Positions 7,119-14,505 of a stretch of DNA of 17,416 bases are shown piece after piece. Position 1 is the first letter of the stretch, and the number at the start of each line of letters is the position of its first letter. The position numbers and the translations under genes were made by a program. Under the pieces are notes generated by a model, which saw only the letters and a program-made list of their open reading frames with translations, did not search any database and was not told the origin of the DNA. The stretch comes from JACDAN01 sp035535195 (GTDB lineage Bacteria > Actinomycetota > Thermoleophilia > Gaiellales > Gaiellaceae). Location: positions 1-17,416 of the forward strand of contig DATLQK010000078.1 of NCBI GenBank assembly GCA_035535195.1. The letters run 5' to 3'.

Positions 7119-8602
7119 CCCGGTTCGCCGTCATCCTCGCCGCCGCCCTTGCACTGATCGGAGCGGCGGGTGCTTCCGGTGCTTCGGGCCCCGTCTTCAC
7201 GGTGCTGCCGAGTGCGCCTCCGGCCTCGACCGCGCCGGTCTCGCTACCGAGCGCCGAGGTCCCGAACGACGGCTCGGTCCCGATGCCGGACGACCTGTCG
7301 ACCCCGCCGATGGTGACGAGGACGCTCCCCTTCGGCGAGCTGAACGCGGTCTGGCGCCGCGCCGGCGCCGCCTACGGGATCCCATGGCAGGTGCTCGCGG
7401 CGATCAACAAGATCGAGTCGAACTTCGGCCGGAACATGGGGCCCAGCTCGGCCGGAGCGGTCGGCTGGATGCAGTTCATGCCGTCGACGTGGCTCCGTTG
7501 GGGCACGGACGCCTCCGGCGACGGGATCGCGGATCCATGGGATCCCGAGGACGGCGTCTTCTCGGCCGCCCGCTATCTCGCGGCCGCGGGTGGGCGGGTC
7601 GACATCGAGCGAGCCGTCTTCGCCTACAACCACGCGGATTGGTACGTGAACGACGTCCTCGGCCTCGCAGGCATGTACGGAAACGGCGGCGGCGTCCTCA
7701 CTTTCTCGCTCGACCGGCTCCAGGTGCAGCTCGATTCGGCCCGCAAGGAGGTTGCGCGGACGAACCATTCGTTGGTCCGGGCGGTGCGCGGTGCCCGTGC
7801 GGCGCGCCGCGTCGAGCTCAGGCTGACGCGCAGGGCCGCCGCCTCGACGCTGCTCTCCGACCGGCTGCTGCTCGAGCGGCGCGCGACCGCGGCCGGGGTC
7901 CGCGCCGACGCCGCACAGGCGGTCGTCGAGGACCGGAGTGCGGCGCTCGACTCGGCCCAGGCTTCACTAGAGACGGCACGCTCCGGCGCCGTGCCCGCCT
8001 CGATCACGCCGGCCGCCGGTCAACTGCTCGGAGCCCCGACCGCGGCTGTCTCCGGTTACGTCTTCCCCGTCGGCGGCGGCCCATCGGTCGTCAGCGTCGG
8101 GCATCACCACCACGACTACCCGGCCGCCGACATCGCCGCCGCAGAAGGCTCGCCGTTGTACGCGCTCATCGACGGGTTCGTGCAGGACGCGTGGCCGCTC
8201 GGCTCCGGCAACTGCGGGATCGGATTCAAGCTGCTCGCCGGCGACGGGCGCACGTGGACGTATTGCCATATGTCCTTCCTCGAGCCGACCGTGACGGCGG
8301 GCGCTGCGCTCGCAGCCGGTGACCCCGTCGGCCTCGTCGGCTCCACCGGCCACGCCACCGGGCCGCATCTCCACCTGCAGACGGGGCCCGACCTGACCTA
8401 TCCCCAGAGCGAACCGTGGTTCGAGGCCTTCGCCGGCACCGCCTTCACGTGGCAGGACGAGGGTGGTGAGACGCAGCCGTACGCCGTGGCGCCGTTCTCG
8501 CCGATCCCCGTCTTCGCCGTCGTCGACCAGCCGGTGTTCGAGGTCGTCCGGCCCGTGAGCGTCGAGACGGACGGCGTCGTCGAGTTCTCGCTGACCTCTT
8601 AA
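7115..8602 (+). CDS. Secreted lytic transglycosylase-M23 endopeptidase fusion
   Basis: This encodes 495 residues. A Sec signal peptide (MTRFAVILAAALALIGAAGA) is followed by a Pro/Ser-rich linker. An SLT/MltB-type lytic transglycosylase domain (about 75-190) has catalytic Glu101 in NKIESNFG and the motif AGAVGWMQFMPSTW. A helical, Arg/Ala-rich coiled-coil stretch spans about 195-290. A LytM/M23 metallopeptidase domain (about 305-435) has the first zinc motif HHHHDYPAAD (His332/333 and Asp339) and the second GPHLHLQ (His418, His420). Both active sites look complete, so the protein should cut glycan strands and peptide cross-links. It is translationally coupled to pilT (ATGA overlap), which suggests opening or tailoring of the wall for pilus passage. 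The last 60 residues are an unrecognised beta-rich tail. Confidence 0.9.
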   Translation: MTRFAVILAAALALIGAAGASGASGPVFTVLPSAPPASTAPVSLPSAEVPNDGSVPMPDDLSTPPMVTRTLPFGELNAVWRRAGAAYGIPWQVLAAINKIESNFGRNMGPSSAGAVGWMQFMPSTWLRWGTDASGDGIADPWDPEDGVFSAARYLAAAGGRVDIERAVFAYNHADWYVNDVLGLAGMYGNGGGVLTFSLDRLQVQLDSARKEVARTNHSLVRAVRGARAARRVELRLTRRAAASTLLSDRLLLERRATAAGVRADAAQAVVEDRSAALDSAQASLETARSGAVPASITPAAGQLLGAPTAAVSGYVFPVGGGPSVVSVGHHHHDYPAADIAAAEGSPLYALIDGFVQDAWPLGSGNCGIGFKLLAGDGRTWTYCHMSFLEPTVTAGAALAAGDPVGLVGSTGHATGPHLHLQTGPDLTYPQSEPWFEAFAGTAFTWQDEGGETQPYAVAPFSPIPVFAVVDQPVFEVVRPVSVETDGVVEFSLTS

Positions 8603-8626
8603 GAACCTGACGGAATCTGCCGAAAA
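8600..8626 (+). promoter_or_regulatory. Sigma-28-like promoter of the PASTA gene operon
   Basis: TAAGAACC, 11 nt, then GCCGAAAA (8619-8626) is an N11 match to the classical TAAAGTTT-N11-GCCGATAA spacing. The -35 begins on the TAA stop of the upstream hydrolase gene. The -10 ends 13 nt before the GTG at 8640. The AAAGGA at 8624-8629 overlaps the -10 and may or may not be transcribed as a ribosome-binding site. Confidence 0.5.
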
Positions 8627-8639
8627 GGACTCGGTAGCT

Positions 8640-9542
8640 GTGGCGGCCCGGCTGACATCCATGCTTCCGCGCGTTGTTGCGCTGACGGCGATCCTCGTGC
8701 TCGCGTCCGCGACGCTTTCCTTCGCGGCCGACAACGTCCTCGCGCCTCCGGCGACGCCGGTCGAAGCGACCGTCGCGCCACCGGCGCTCGTCACCGTGCC
8801 CGACGTGCGCGGCCAGGCGTACGTCTTCGCCAAGGGGACGCTCGAGGAGCAGGGCTTCGCCTGGCGCGTCGCCGGCGCCGTCAAGGGCTACGCCGCGAAC
8901 ACCGTGGCGACACAGACACCCCCCGCCGGGACTCGCGTGATCGACACGGGGCTCCCGACGATCCTGCTCGGCTTGAAGCGGAACGCGAAGTACCCCGAGG
9001 CCGGCGATCCGGAGAACGCCTCGCCCTACGACGGCACGGCGATCAAGTTCCTGCGTCGGCACGTGGCGCCCAAGGCGAAGCCGGCCGCGAAGCCGAAGGT
9101 GCGGCCGAAGGCGAAGGCGAAGCCCGTCGCGAAGCCGAAGGTCAAGGCGAAAACGAAGGCGAGGGCCAAGGCGAAGGCAAAGTCGAGGGCCAAGTCCAAT
9201 GCGCAGGCGAAGCCGAAGGCACGGTCGGCGCGTCCGCCGGCCTTCGCGAGGGCCGGCTCACCGAAGGAGCCGCTGAACGAGCTGTCGCTCCCCGTCCGCG
9301 CCGCCCGGCTCGAACGCTGGCTCGCCGCGCATCCAAAATTGTCCAACGCGAACGTCCGTCACTGGCTCTACCAGCATGAGTGGATCGTCACCGGCGCGAA
9401 GTTCGGCTGGTGGCACGGCACCGAGGCGCTCGAGACCCTCGTCCGCGTCGACGAGCAGGTTCAGCGCCGCTGGGGCATCGGCGCGAAGAGCGAGGCCGCC
9501 GCGAGGCACGCGCTCGCCCTAGTCCGCGCGAAGAGCCGATGA
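8640..9542 (+). CDS. Secreted PASTA-domain protein with Lys-rich linker
   Basis: This encodes 300 residues from GTG 8640. A signal peptide or anchor (about 8-29, ending LSFAADN) precedes one PASTA domain (about 50-113: VTVPDVRGQAYVFAKGTLEE to LPTILLGL). Then comes a long Lys/Ala/Pro linker (about 145-195) and a C-terminal helical domain (about 205-300) with several Trp residues (HWLYQHEW, FGWWHG) that I do not recognise. PASTA domains bind muropeptides or beta-lactams in Ser/Thr kinases and PBPs, so wall binding is likely. It heads the minor pilin operon and overlaps the PilW-like gene by ATGA (9539-9542). A role in anchoring or guiding the pilus through peptidoglycan is inferred from context. 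It is not a PASTA kinase, because no kinase domain is present. Confidence 0.85.
   Translation: MAARLTSMLPRVVALTAILVLASATLSFAADNVLAPPATPVEATVAPPALVTVPDVRGQAYVFAKGTLEEQGFAWRVAGAVKGYAANTVATQTPPAGTRVIDTGLPTILLGLKRNAKYPEAGDPENASPYDGTAIKFLRRHVAPKAKPAAKPKVRPKAKAKPVAKPKVKAKTKARAKAKAKSRAKSNAQAKPKARSARPPAFARAGSPKEPLNELSLPVRAARLERWLAAHPKLSNANVRHWLYQHEWIVTGAKFGWWHGTEALETLVRVDEQVQRRWGIGAKSEAAARHALALVRAKSR
9072..9224 (+). repeat. Lys/Ala/Pro low-complexity coding repeat
   Basis: Irregular tandem codons encode KAKPxAKPK-type units in the linker of the PASTA protein, with AAG and GCG/CCG repeated about every 6 nt. It is strongly basic and resembles histone H1-like tails. The linker of the 16156 gene product has the same style. 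Confidence 0.8.
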
Positions 9543-10072
9543 CGAAGCGGCTCCGCCGGCTCCTCGTGCAGGAGTCGGGCTACTCGCTGTTCGAGCTCCT
9601 CCAGGTCACGGTGATCCTGGCGGTGGTGATGGGGGCGCTGACGACGGTCTTCGTCCGCGCGATGAACTCCGAGCTCGACATGAATCAGCGCTTCCAGGCG
9701 CAGCAGGAGGCCCGGCTCGCCGTCGACAAGATGCGCCGGGAGATCCATTGCGCCACGGCCGTCACGCCGGCCGGGACCTCGTCGTCGATCACGATCACCC
9801 TCCCGGCGCAGTGCCCGACCTCCGGCGGCTCGCAGATCACCGTGGTCTACGACACCCAGCTCGTCTCGACCGGGCGCTACCGGCTGCGGCGGGCCGGGGT
9901 GCGGATCGCCGACTACATCACGAGCCCGAACGCTTTCACGTACACGGCGCCGGCGATCGGGACGCTCGGGAAGCTGCATCTCGACCTCCCCGTCAACGTC
10001 CGCGTGAACCAGGCGCGCGAGACCTGGAAGCTCACCGCCGACATCGTCCTCCGCAACACAACCCGCCTGTAA
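9539..10072 (+). CDS. PilW-like minor pilin (prepilin)
   Basis: This encodes 177 residues from ATG 9539, chosen because it overlaps the previous stop by ATGA and gives a short basic leader (MTKRLRRLLVQESG). The class III signal ESG|YSLFELL is followed by a hydrophobic helix (about 15-38). PilD should cut after the Gly. The mature protein starts with Tyr instead of the usual Phe but keeps Glu at position 5. Then come an amphipathic alpha1 part (FQAQQEARLAVDKMRREIHCAT) and a beta-rich globular domain with two Cys residues (HCATA, QCPTS) able to form one disulphide. It resembles PilW/PulJ-type minor pseudopilins that prime fibre assembly. It lies between the PASTA gene and the PilX-like gene, as minor pilins usually cluster. 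Confidence 0.88.
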   Translation: MTKRLRRLLVQESGYSLFELLQVTVILAVVMGALTTVFVRAMNSELDMNQRFQAQQEARLAVDKMRREIHCATAVTPAGTSSSITITLPAQCPTSGGSQITVVYDTQLVSTGRYRLRRAGVRIADYITSPNAFTYTAPAIGTLGKLHLDLPVNVRVNQARETWKLTADIVLRNTTRL

Positions 10073-10102
10073 CGGATCCCTCTGTTGGGGGGAGACACGC
10101 GC

Positions 10103-11869
10103 ATGCGCCGTTCCTTCAATGCGTTCTGGCGCGCTCTGTCGGCGGTTCGCGCAACTTGCGGCATGTTCTCAAGACTCAGGTCACAGGCAGGTTCGGCCCT
10201 GGTGCTCTCCGTGGGCATCCTCGCCGTGCTCACGATCAGCGGCACGACGCTCGTCGCCTACACGACGTCGAACGCCCGCACGAGCGAGCTGAGCAAGACC
10301 AACGAGCTCGCGTTCTCGCTCACGGAGGCCGGCCTCAACAACGCAATGGCCGTCCTGTCGAACCCGACGAACAACGCGCTCGACCCCGACGTTCTGCCGT
10401 CGACTGAAGCGACCGCTTCGTCGGCCACGTACGAGGGCGGCACGGCGAAGTGGTACGGCACGCTCGATCGCACGGCGCACGTCTGGACGATCACCACGCT
10501 CGGCCTCTACAAGAACCCGACTGGGTCGGGGGTCGCCCAGGTCCGTCGCAAGCTCGTCGCGAAGGTGCCGGTGATCCCGACGTACACCCAGCCGCTGAAC
10601 AACCCGGTGTGGAACTACGTCTACGCGGGCCACACCGGCAGCACCTGCGACCAGACACTCAACAACAACATCGGCGGCAACTCGCGGATGTACGTCGCCG
10701 GGAACCTCTGCCTGAGCCCGAACGTCCAGATGGCCCAGTCGGCGGTGATCGTCGGCGGCAACCTCGACGTCTCCAACAACGCGGCAGTGGGGGCGAACAC
10801 GAGCATGAGCACGCGCGTCGAGACCTATGTCGGCGGCAGCTGCCGCTACAGCGTCGGCTCCTGGGCGACGTGCAGCGGCGACCAGGACGCCCGGCACATC
10901 TACAGCAAGCTCGCGAACGGGACGACGATCGGCGTGAATCACACCCCGCCCGTGGTTCCGCCGCCCACCGCGGATTTCGCCACGTGGTACGAGAACGCGA
11001 TTCCGGGCCCGTCGCAGAGCTGTACGACCTCCAGCGGCGCGGTCCCGATGTTCGACAACAATTACCCGGCCCGCGACACGAGCGTCAGCACCGTCTTCGA
11101 CCTCACACCCTCGACCTCGTACATCTGCCGAGTCGGTCCCGGCGCCTCGACCACGCTGAGCTCGGCGATCACGGCGAGTCAGACCAGCATCACCGTCGCG
11201 TCGTCGGCCGGTTTCCCCGCTTCGCAGTTCAAGATCCGGATCGACGACGAGGTGATGACCGTCACCGGCGGCTATGGCACCACCAACTGGACCGTGACCC
11301 GCGGCGTCAGCGGCTCGACGGCGGCGGCACACGCGACGAGCCAGACCGTGATCTGGGACGACACCACGCCGAGCGGCGAGCTGTCGTGGAACGCGACGAC
11401 GAAAACGCTCACCGTCAAGGGGACGGTCTTCATCGACGGCAGCGCAAAGATCACGAACGGGGCCCTCAACACGTACAACGGCCAGGCGACGCTCTACCTC
11501 TCCGGCACCTTCCGCGCCACCGGGTCGTTGTGCGGCAGCGTCTCGGCCGGGGCCTGCGCTTTCACGACGTGGAACCCGAACACGGAGCTGCTGACGATCG
11601 TCGCGAACGGGAACGGCGGCCAGGTGAACCCCGGCGACGGCGTCCAGATCGACAACAACTACTCGTTCCAGGGTGGGCTCTTCGCGACGAACGCGGTCGA
11701 GTTCGGCAACAACGTGAACATCGGCGGACCTGTCGTGGGCAGCCAGATCATCCTCAGCAACAACCTGGTCACGAACAACTTCCCCTACATCGACACGGTG
11801 CCCGTCGGGATGCCTTCGAACCCGGCGGTCTACGCGCAGCCGAGCCCGCCGCAGATGTTCGCCGGCTAA
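10103..11869 (+). CDS. Large PilX-like minor pilin with beta-rich tip domain
   Basis: This encodes 588 residues from ATG 10103, chosen over the in-frame TTG 10085 because GGGGGGAG (10087-10094) lies 8 nt before it. The N-terminus has a basic leader, then QAGSALVLSVGILAVLTISG and an alpha helix ending NELAFSLTEAGLNNAM. This matches PilX/GspK-type N-termini, which often lack a classical Glu5. The rest is extracellular, Asn/Thr/Ser/Gly-rich and predicted beta. Repeating NxxxxxGN units (MYVAGNLCLS, AVIVGGNLDVSNN, NNVNIGGPVVGS) suggest a solenoid like bactofilin-style proteins. About residues 349-415 form a separate small domain (TTLSSAITASQTSITV, IDDEVMTV, WTVTRGVSG) of a type I associate with phage structural proteins. 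Eight Cys residues in the exposed part could pair. It is likely an adhesive pilus-tip subunit; that role is inference. Confidence 0.85.
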   Translation: MRRSFNAFWRALSAVRATCGMFSRLRSQAGSALVLSVGILAVLTISGTTLVAYTTSNARTSELSKTNELAFSLTEAGLNNAMAVLSNPTNNALDPDVLPSTEATASSATYEGGTAKWYGTLDRTAHVWTITTLGLYKNPTGSGVAQVRRKLVAKVPVIPTYTQPLNNPVWNYVYAGHTGSTCDQTLNNNIGGNSRMYVAGNLCLSPNVQMAQSAVIVGGNLDVSNNAAVGANTSMSTRVETYVGGSCRYSVGSWATCSGDQDARHIYSKLANGTTIGVNHTPPVVPPPTADFATWYENAIPGPSQSCTTSSGAVPMFDNNYPARDTSVSTVFDLTPSTSYICRVGPGASTTLSSAITASQTSITVASSAGFPASQFKIRIDDEVMTVTGGYGTTNWTVTRGVSGSTAAAHATSQTVIWDDTTPSGELSWNATTKTLTVKGTVFIDGSAKITNGALNTYNGQATLYLSGTFRATGSLCGSVSAGACAFTTWNPNTELLTIVANGNGGQVNPGDGVQIDNNYSFQGGLFATNAVEFGNNVNIGGPVVGSQIILSNNLVTNNFPYIDTVPVGMPSNPAVYAQPSPPQMFAG

Positions 11870-11893
11870 AGCGCGCCTCCGATCCGCCGATAG
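11867..11893 (+). promoter_or_regulatory. Sigma-28-like promoter of pilD
   Basis: TAAAGCGC, 11 nt, then GCCGATAG is the best match in the window to the FliA/WhiG consensus, differing at one base in the -10 and with exact N11 spacing. The TAA is also the stop codon of the PilX-like gene. The -10 ends 7 nt before GTG 11901, so the transcript should be leaderless or nearly so. No ribosome-binding site is present. Confidence 0.7.
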
Positions 11894-11900
11894 ACGGGCC

Positions 11901-12644
11901 GTGGAACTTGCGGCCCTCGCACTCGTCCCTGCTCTCGCGCTCGGCAGCTTCCTGAACGTCGTCGCGGCCCGCGTCCCTCGCCGCGTCTCGATCGTCACGC
12001 CCGCCTCCGCGTGCCTGGCGTGCAAGGCGCCGATCGAGTGGCGGGACAACATCCCGCTCGTCTCCTGGGTGCTCCTCCGGGGGCGGTGCCGGAACTGCGG
12101 GACGCCGATCAGCCCGCTCTACCCGGCGGTCGAGCTCGCGACCGCACTGCTCGTCGCGGCCTGCGTGCTCGAGTTCGGGCTGAGCGCAGAGATGCTCGTC
12201 GCATCGTTCTTCTGCGCCGTGCTCGTCGCGGTGACCGCGACCGACCTGACGCACAGGATCATCCCGAACCGGATCGTGCTCCCCGCGTTCGTCGTGATCC
12301 TCGTCGCTCAGACGCTGATCGAGCCGAGCCCGGAGTGGGTGCTCGCCGCGCTCGGCGCCTCCGGTTTCCTCTTCCTCGCCGTACTGGCCTACCCGGCCGG
12401 GATGGGGATGGGGGACGTGAAGCTGGCGCTCGTCATGGGTGCGGCGCTCGGTAAGACGGTCGCCGTCGCGCTCATGGTCGGGATGTTCACCGCGCTCGTC
12501 CCCGCCGTCTTCTTGCTCGTGCGCCACGGCTCGAAGGCGCGGAAGATGGGCATCCCATTCGGCCCGTTCCTCGCGCTCGGGTCGGTCGTCGCCCTCTTCG
12601 CCGGCGACCAGATCGTCGACTGGTACCTGACGCTGCTCGGCTAG
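11901..12644 (+). CDS. pilD: Prepilin peptidase / N-methyltransferase PilD
   Basis: This encodes 247 residues from GTG 11901, an integral membrane protein with about 7-8 helices. The N-terminal domain has GSFLNVVAARVPRR and two CxxC pairs (CLACKAP and CRNCGTP) that bind zinc in PilD proteins. The peptidase (A24) part has both catalytic aspartates, in TATDLTHRIIPN and in the GxGD motif GMGMGDVKLAL. It should cleave and N-methylate the prepilins encoded at 9539, 10103 and 17255. It sits between the minor pilins and pilB and is apparently transcribed from its own promoter, whose -10 is 7 nt from the start codon. There is no Shine-Dalgarno sequence. Confidence 0.96.
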   Translation: MELAALALVPALALGSFLNVVAARVPRRVSIVTPASACLACKAPIEWRDNIPLVSWVLLRGRCRNCGTPISPLYPAVELATALLVAACVLEFGLSAEMLVASFFCAVLVAVTATDLTHRIIPNRIVLPAFVVILVAQTLIEPSPEWVLAALGASGFLFLAVLAYPAGMGMGDVKLALVMGAALGKTVAVALMVGMFTALVPAVFLLVRHGSKARKMGIPFGPFLALGSVVALFAGDQIVDWYLTLLG

Positions 12645-12655
12645 CGGCCTTCGCC

Positions 12656-12673
12656 TGACCCCCGCAGGGGTCA
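12656..12673 (+). promoter_or_regulatory. Perfect palindrome overlapping the pilB -35
   Basis: TGACCCC-CGCA-GGGGTCA is a perfect 7-bp inverted repeat with a 4-nt centre, located 12 nt after the pilD stop. There is no T tract, so it is a poor intrinsic terminator. Its last three bases (TCA) are the first three of the proposed pilB -35 TCAAG. It could be an operator or an mRNA-stabilising hairpin at the end of pilD. Confidence 0.45.
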
Positions 12674-12698
12674 AGGAGAAGGGCCTCGCTGCCGATTA
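12671..12698 (+). promoter_or_regulatory. Sigma-28-like promoter of pilB
   Basis: TCAAGGAG, 12 nt, then GCCGATTA (12691-12698), with the same TCAA-N16 arrangement as at pilT. The -10 ends 13 nt before ATG 12712. The AAGGAG inside the -35 is 33 nt from the ATG, too far to be its ribosome-binding site, which supports reading this element as a promoter. Confidence 0.6.
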
Positions 12699-12711
12699 CC
12701 TCGTTCGGGTT

Positions 12712-14505
12712 ATGGAGTTGGAGCCCACAGCGGAGTTGCGGAGCCCTGCGGCAGACGAGGAGACCCGTCCCAAGACGGCCCCGCTGCGCTCGGCCTTCGC
12801 GGTCAACGGCCTCGCCGAGCTCGTCGCCGACGTCGTCGAGCAGACCGGCCTGCTCTCACAGGAGGACGTCGCCTCCGTCCGGGCGCGGGCCCGCACCGGC
12901 TCGTTCCCGCAGGCACTGATCGACGAAGGGGTCGCGGCCGGCGAGCGCGTCGCGGCCGCGCTTGGCACGCGCTTCGGGATGCCGGTCGTCGACCTGCTCG
13001 AGACAGGTGTTTCGCCGGATGCCGCCGCGGAGATCCCGCTCCACGTACTCGAACGCGTCGTCGCGATCCCGTACGCGATCGAGGCCGGCACCCTCAAGGT
13101 CGCCGTCGCCGATCCGCAGAACGTCAACGCGATCGACGAGCTGAAGCTCGCGACGCGACTGCCGCTCGAGCTCTCGATTGCCGCCCGCGACGACATCCTC
13201 GTGGAGGTCAAGCGCCTCGCCCGCGCCGCTGAGGCGTTCGGCGCCCGCGCGATGCTCGAGGTCGAGGAGGAGGAGCTCGGCGCCGAGGAGGAAGAGGACG
13301 GCGACGACCTCGAAGCCGAGGACGGGATCTCCGACGCGCCGCTCGTTCGCCTCGTCAACTCGATCATCTTCCAGGCCGCCGAGGACGGCTCCTCCGACAT
13401 CCACTTCGAGCCGCAGGCGGATGCGCTCGTCGTCCGCTTCCGAACCGACGGCGTGCTCCATGAGATGCAGCGGATCCCGCGCAAGATGACCCCGGGCGTG
13501 ATCACCCGTCTGAAGGTGCTCGCGAAGCTGGACATCGCCGAGCGGCGGAAGCCGCAGGACGGACGGATCTCCCTGAGCGCGCAGGCCGCGGGCCGGATGC
13601 TCGACATCCGCGTCGCCACCCTCCCGACGGTGGACGGCGAGAAGGTCGTCATGCGCCTCCTCGACAAGTCGAAGAAGGCGCCGACGCTGGAGGAGCTCGG
13701 GCTCGAGGAGGGCATGCGCACCCACCTCCAGGAGATCATCAACAAGCCCGGCGGCGCGTTGCTGGTCACCGGGCCGACCGGCTCGGGTAAGTCGACGACG
13801 CTCTACTCGGCGCTGACCGAGATCTCGCGTCCCGAGATCAACGTCGTCACGGTCGAGGACCCGGTCGAGTACCGGCTGCCGGGCGTCAGCCAGATCCAGA
13901 TCAACGTGAAGGCCGGCCTGACCTTCGCCTCCGCGCTCCGCTCGATCCTCCGCGCCGACCCCGACGTCGTGATGGTGGGCGAGATCCGCGACGCCGAGAC
14001 GGCGAAGATCTCGATCGAGTCGGCGCTCACGGGCCACTTCGTCCTCTCCTCGATGCACACCAATGACGCGCCGGGCGCGATCACGCGCCTGAACGAGATG
14101 GGCGTCGAGCCGTTCCTGACCGGTTCGGCCGTGTCCGCCGTGCTCGCGCAGCGCCTCGCGCGGAAGCTCTGCCCGCACTGCTGTGAGATGTACAGCCCCT
14201 CCGCCGAGGAGCTGCTGCGGAACCGCGTCTCGCCCGAGGTGGCTGCGGCCTCCGACGGCGCCGCCTTCTACCGCAAGCGCGGCTGCCCGCGCTGCGGCCA
14301 GACGGGCTACAAAGGCCGGATCGGCATCTACCAGCTGATGGTGATGACCGAGCACCTGGAGTCGCTCGCCGTCGGCCGCGCCAGCCGCGAGGACCTCGAG
14401 CGCGCTGCGATCGAGCAGGGAATGCGGACGCTGTGGGACGACGGCCTCGCGAAGGTCGCGTCCGGCATCACGTCACTCGAGGAGCTTGGCCGTGTCCTGG
14501 TCTGA
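12712..14505 (+). CDS. pilB: Type IV pilus extension ATPase PilB
   Basis: This encodes 597 residues, full length for PilB/GspE. An N-terminal MshEN-like domain (about 35-170) is followed by a very acidic hinge (about 183-205, EVEEEELGAEEEEDGDDLEA). The GspE core has GSSDIHFEP (about 226-234), Walker A GPTGSGKSTT (about 354-363), the Asp box VTVEDPVEYRLPG (about 379), Walker B VVMVGEIRD (about 419), the His box HFVLSSMHTND (about 441) and two zinc pairs, CPHC (about 487) and CPRC (about 525), typical of PilB and absent from PilT. It should be the cytoplasmic hexamer driving pilin polymerisation. The MshEN repeats lack the RLG and terminal Gln residues of the c-di-GMP motif. Its stop lies 14 nt past a GTG that may start the next gene. 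Confidence 0.96.
   Translation: MELEPTAELRSPAADEETRPKTAPLRSAFAVNGLAELVADVVEQTGLLSQEDVASVRARARTGSFPQALIDEGVAAGERVAAALGTRFGMPVVDLLETGVSPDAAAEIPLHVLERVVAIPYAIEAGTLKVAVADPQNVNAIDELKLATRLPLELSIAARDDILVEVKRLARAAEAFGARAMLEVEEEELGAEEEEDGDDLEAEDGISDAPLVRLVNSIIFQAAEDGSSDIHFEPQADALVVRFRTDGVLHEMQRIPRKMTPGVITRLKVLAKLDIAERRKPQDGRISLSAQAAGRMLDIRVATLPTVDGEKVVMRLLDKSKKAPTLEELGLEEGMRTHLQEIINKPGGALLVTGPTGSGKSTTLYSALTEISRPEINVVTVEDPVEYRLPGVSQIQINVKAGLTFASALRSILRADPDVVMVGEIRDAETAKISIESALTGHFVLSSMHTNDAPGAITRLNEMGVEPFLTGSAVSAVLAQRLARKLCPHCCEMYSPSAEELLRNRVSPEVAAASDGAAFYRKRGCPRCGQTGYKGRIGIYQLMVMTEHLESLAVGRASREDLERAAIEQGMRTLWDDGLAKVASGITSLEELGRVLV

Noticed and set aside
10085..10102. TTG 10085 as start of the PilX-like gene
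   Set aside because: The following GGGGGGAG is a ribosome-binding site for ATG 10103 and would lie inside the gene.
12856..14355. 499-codon open frame on the minus strand
   Set aside because: It is the antisense shadow of pilB; the sense frame carries every expected ATPase motif.
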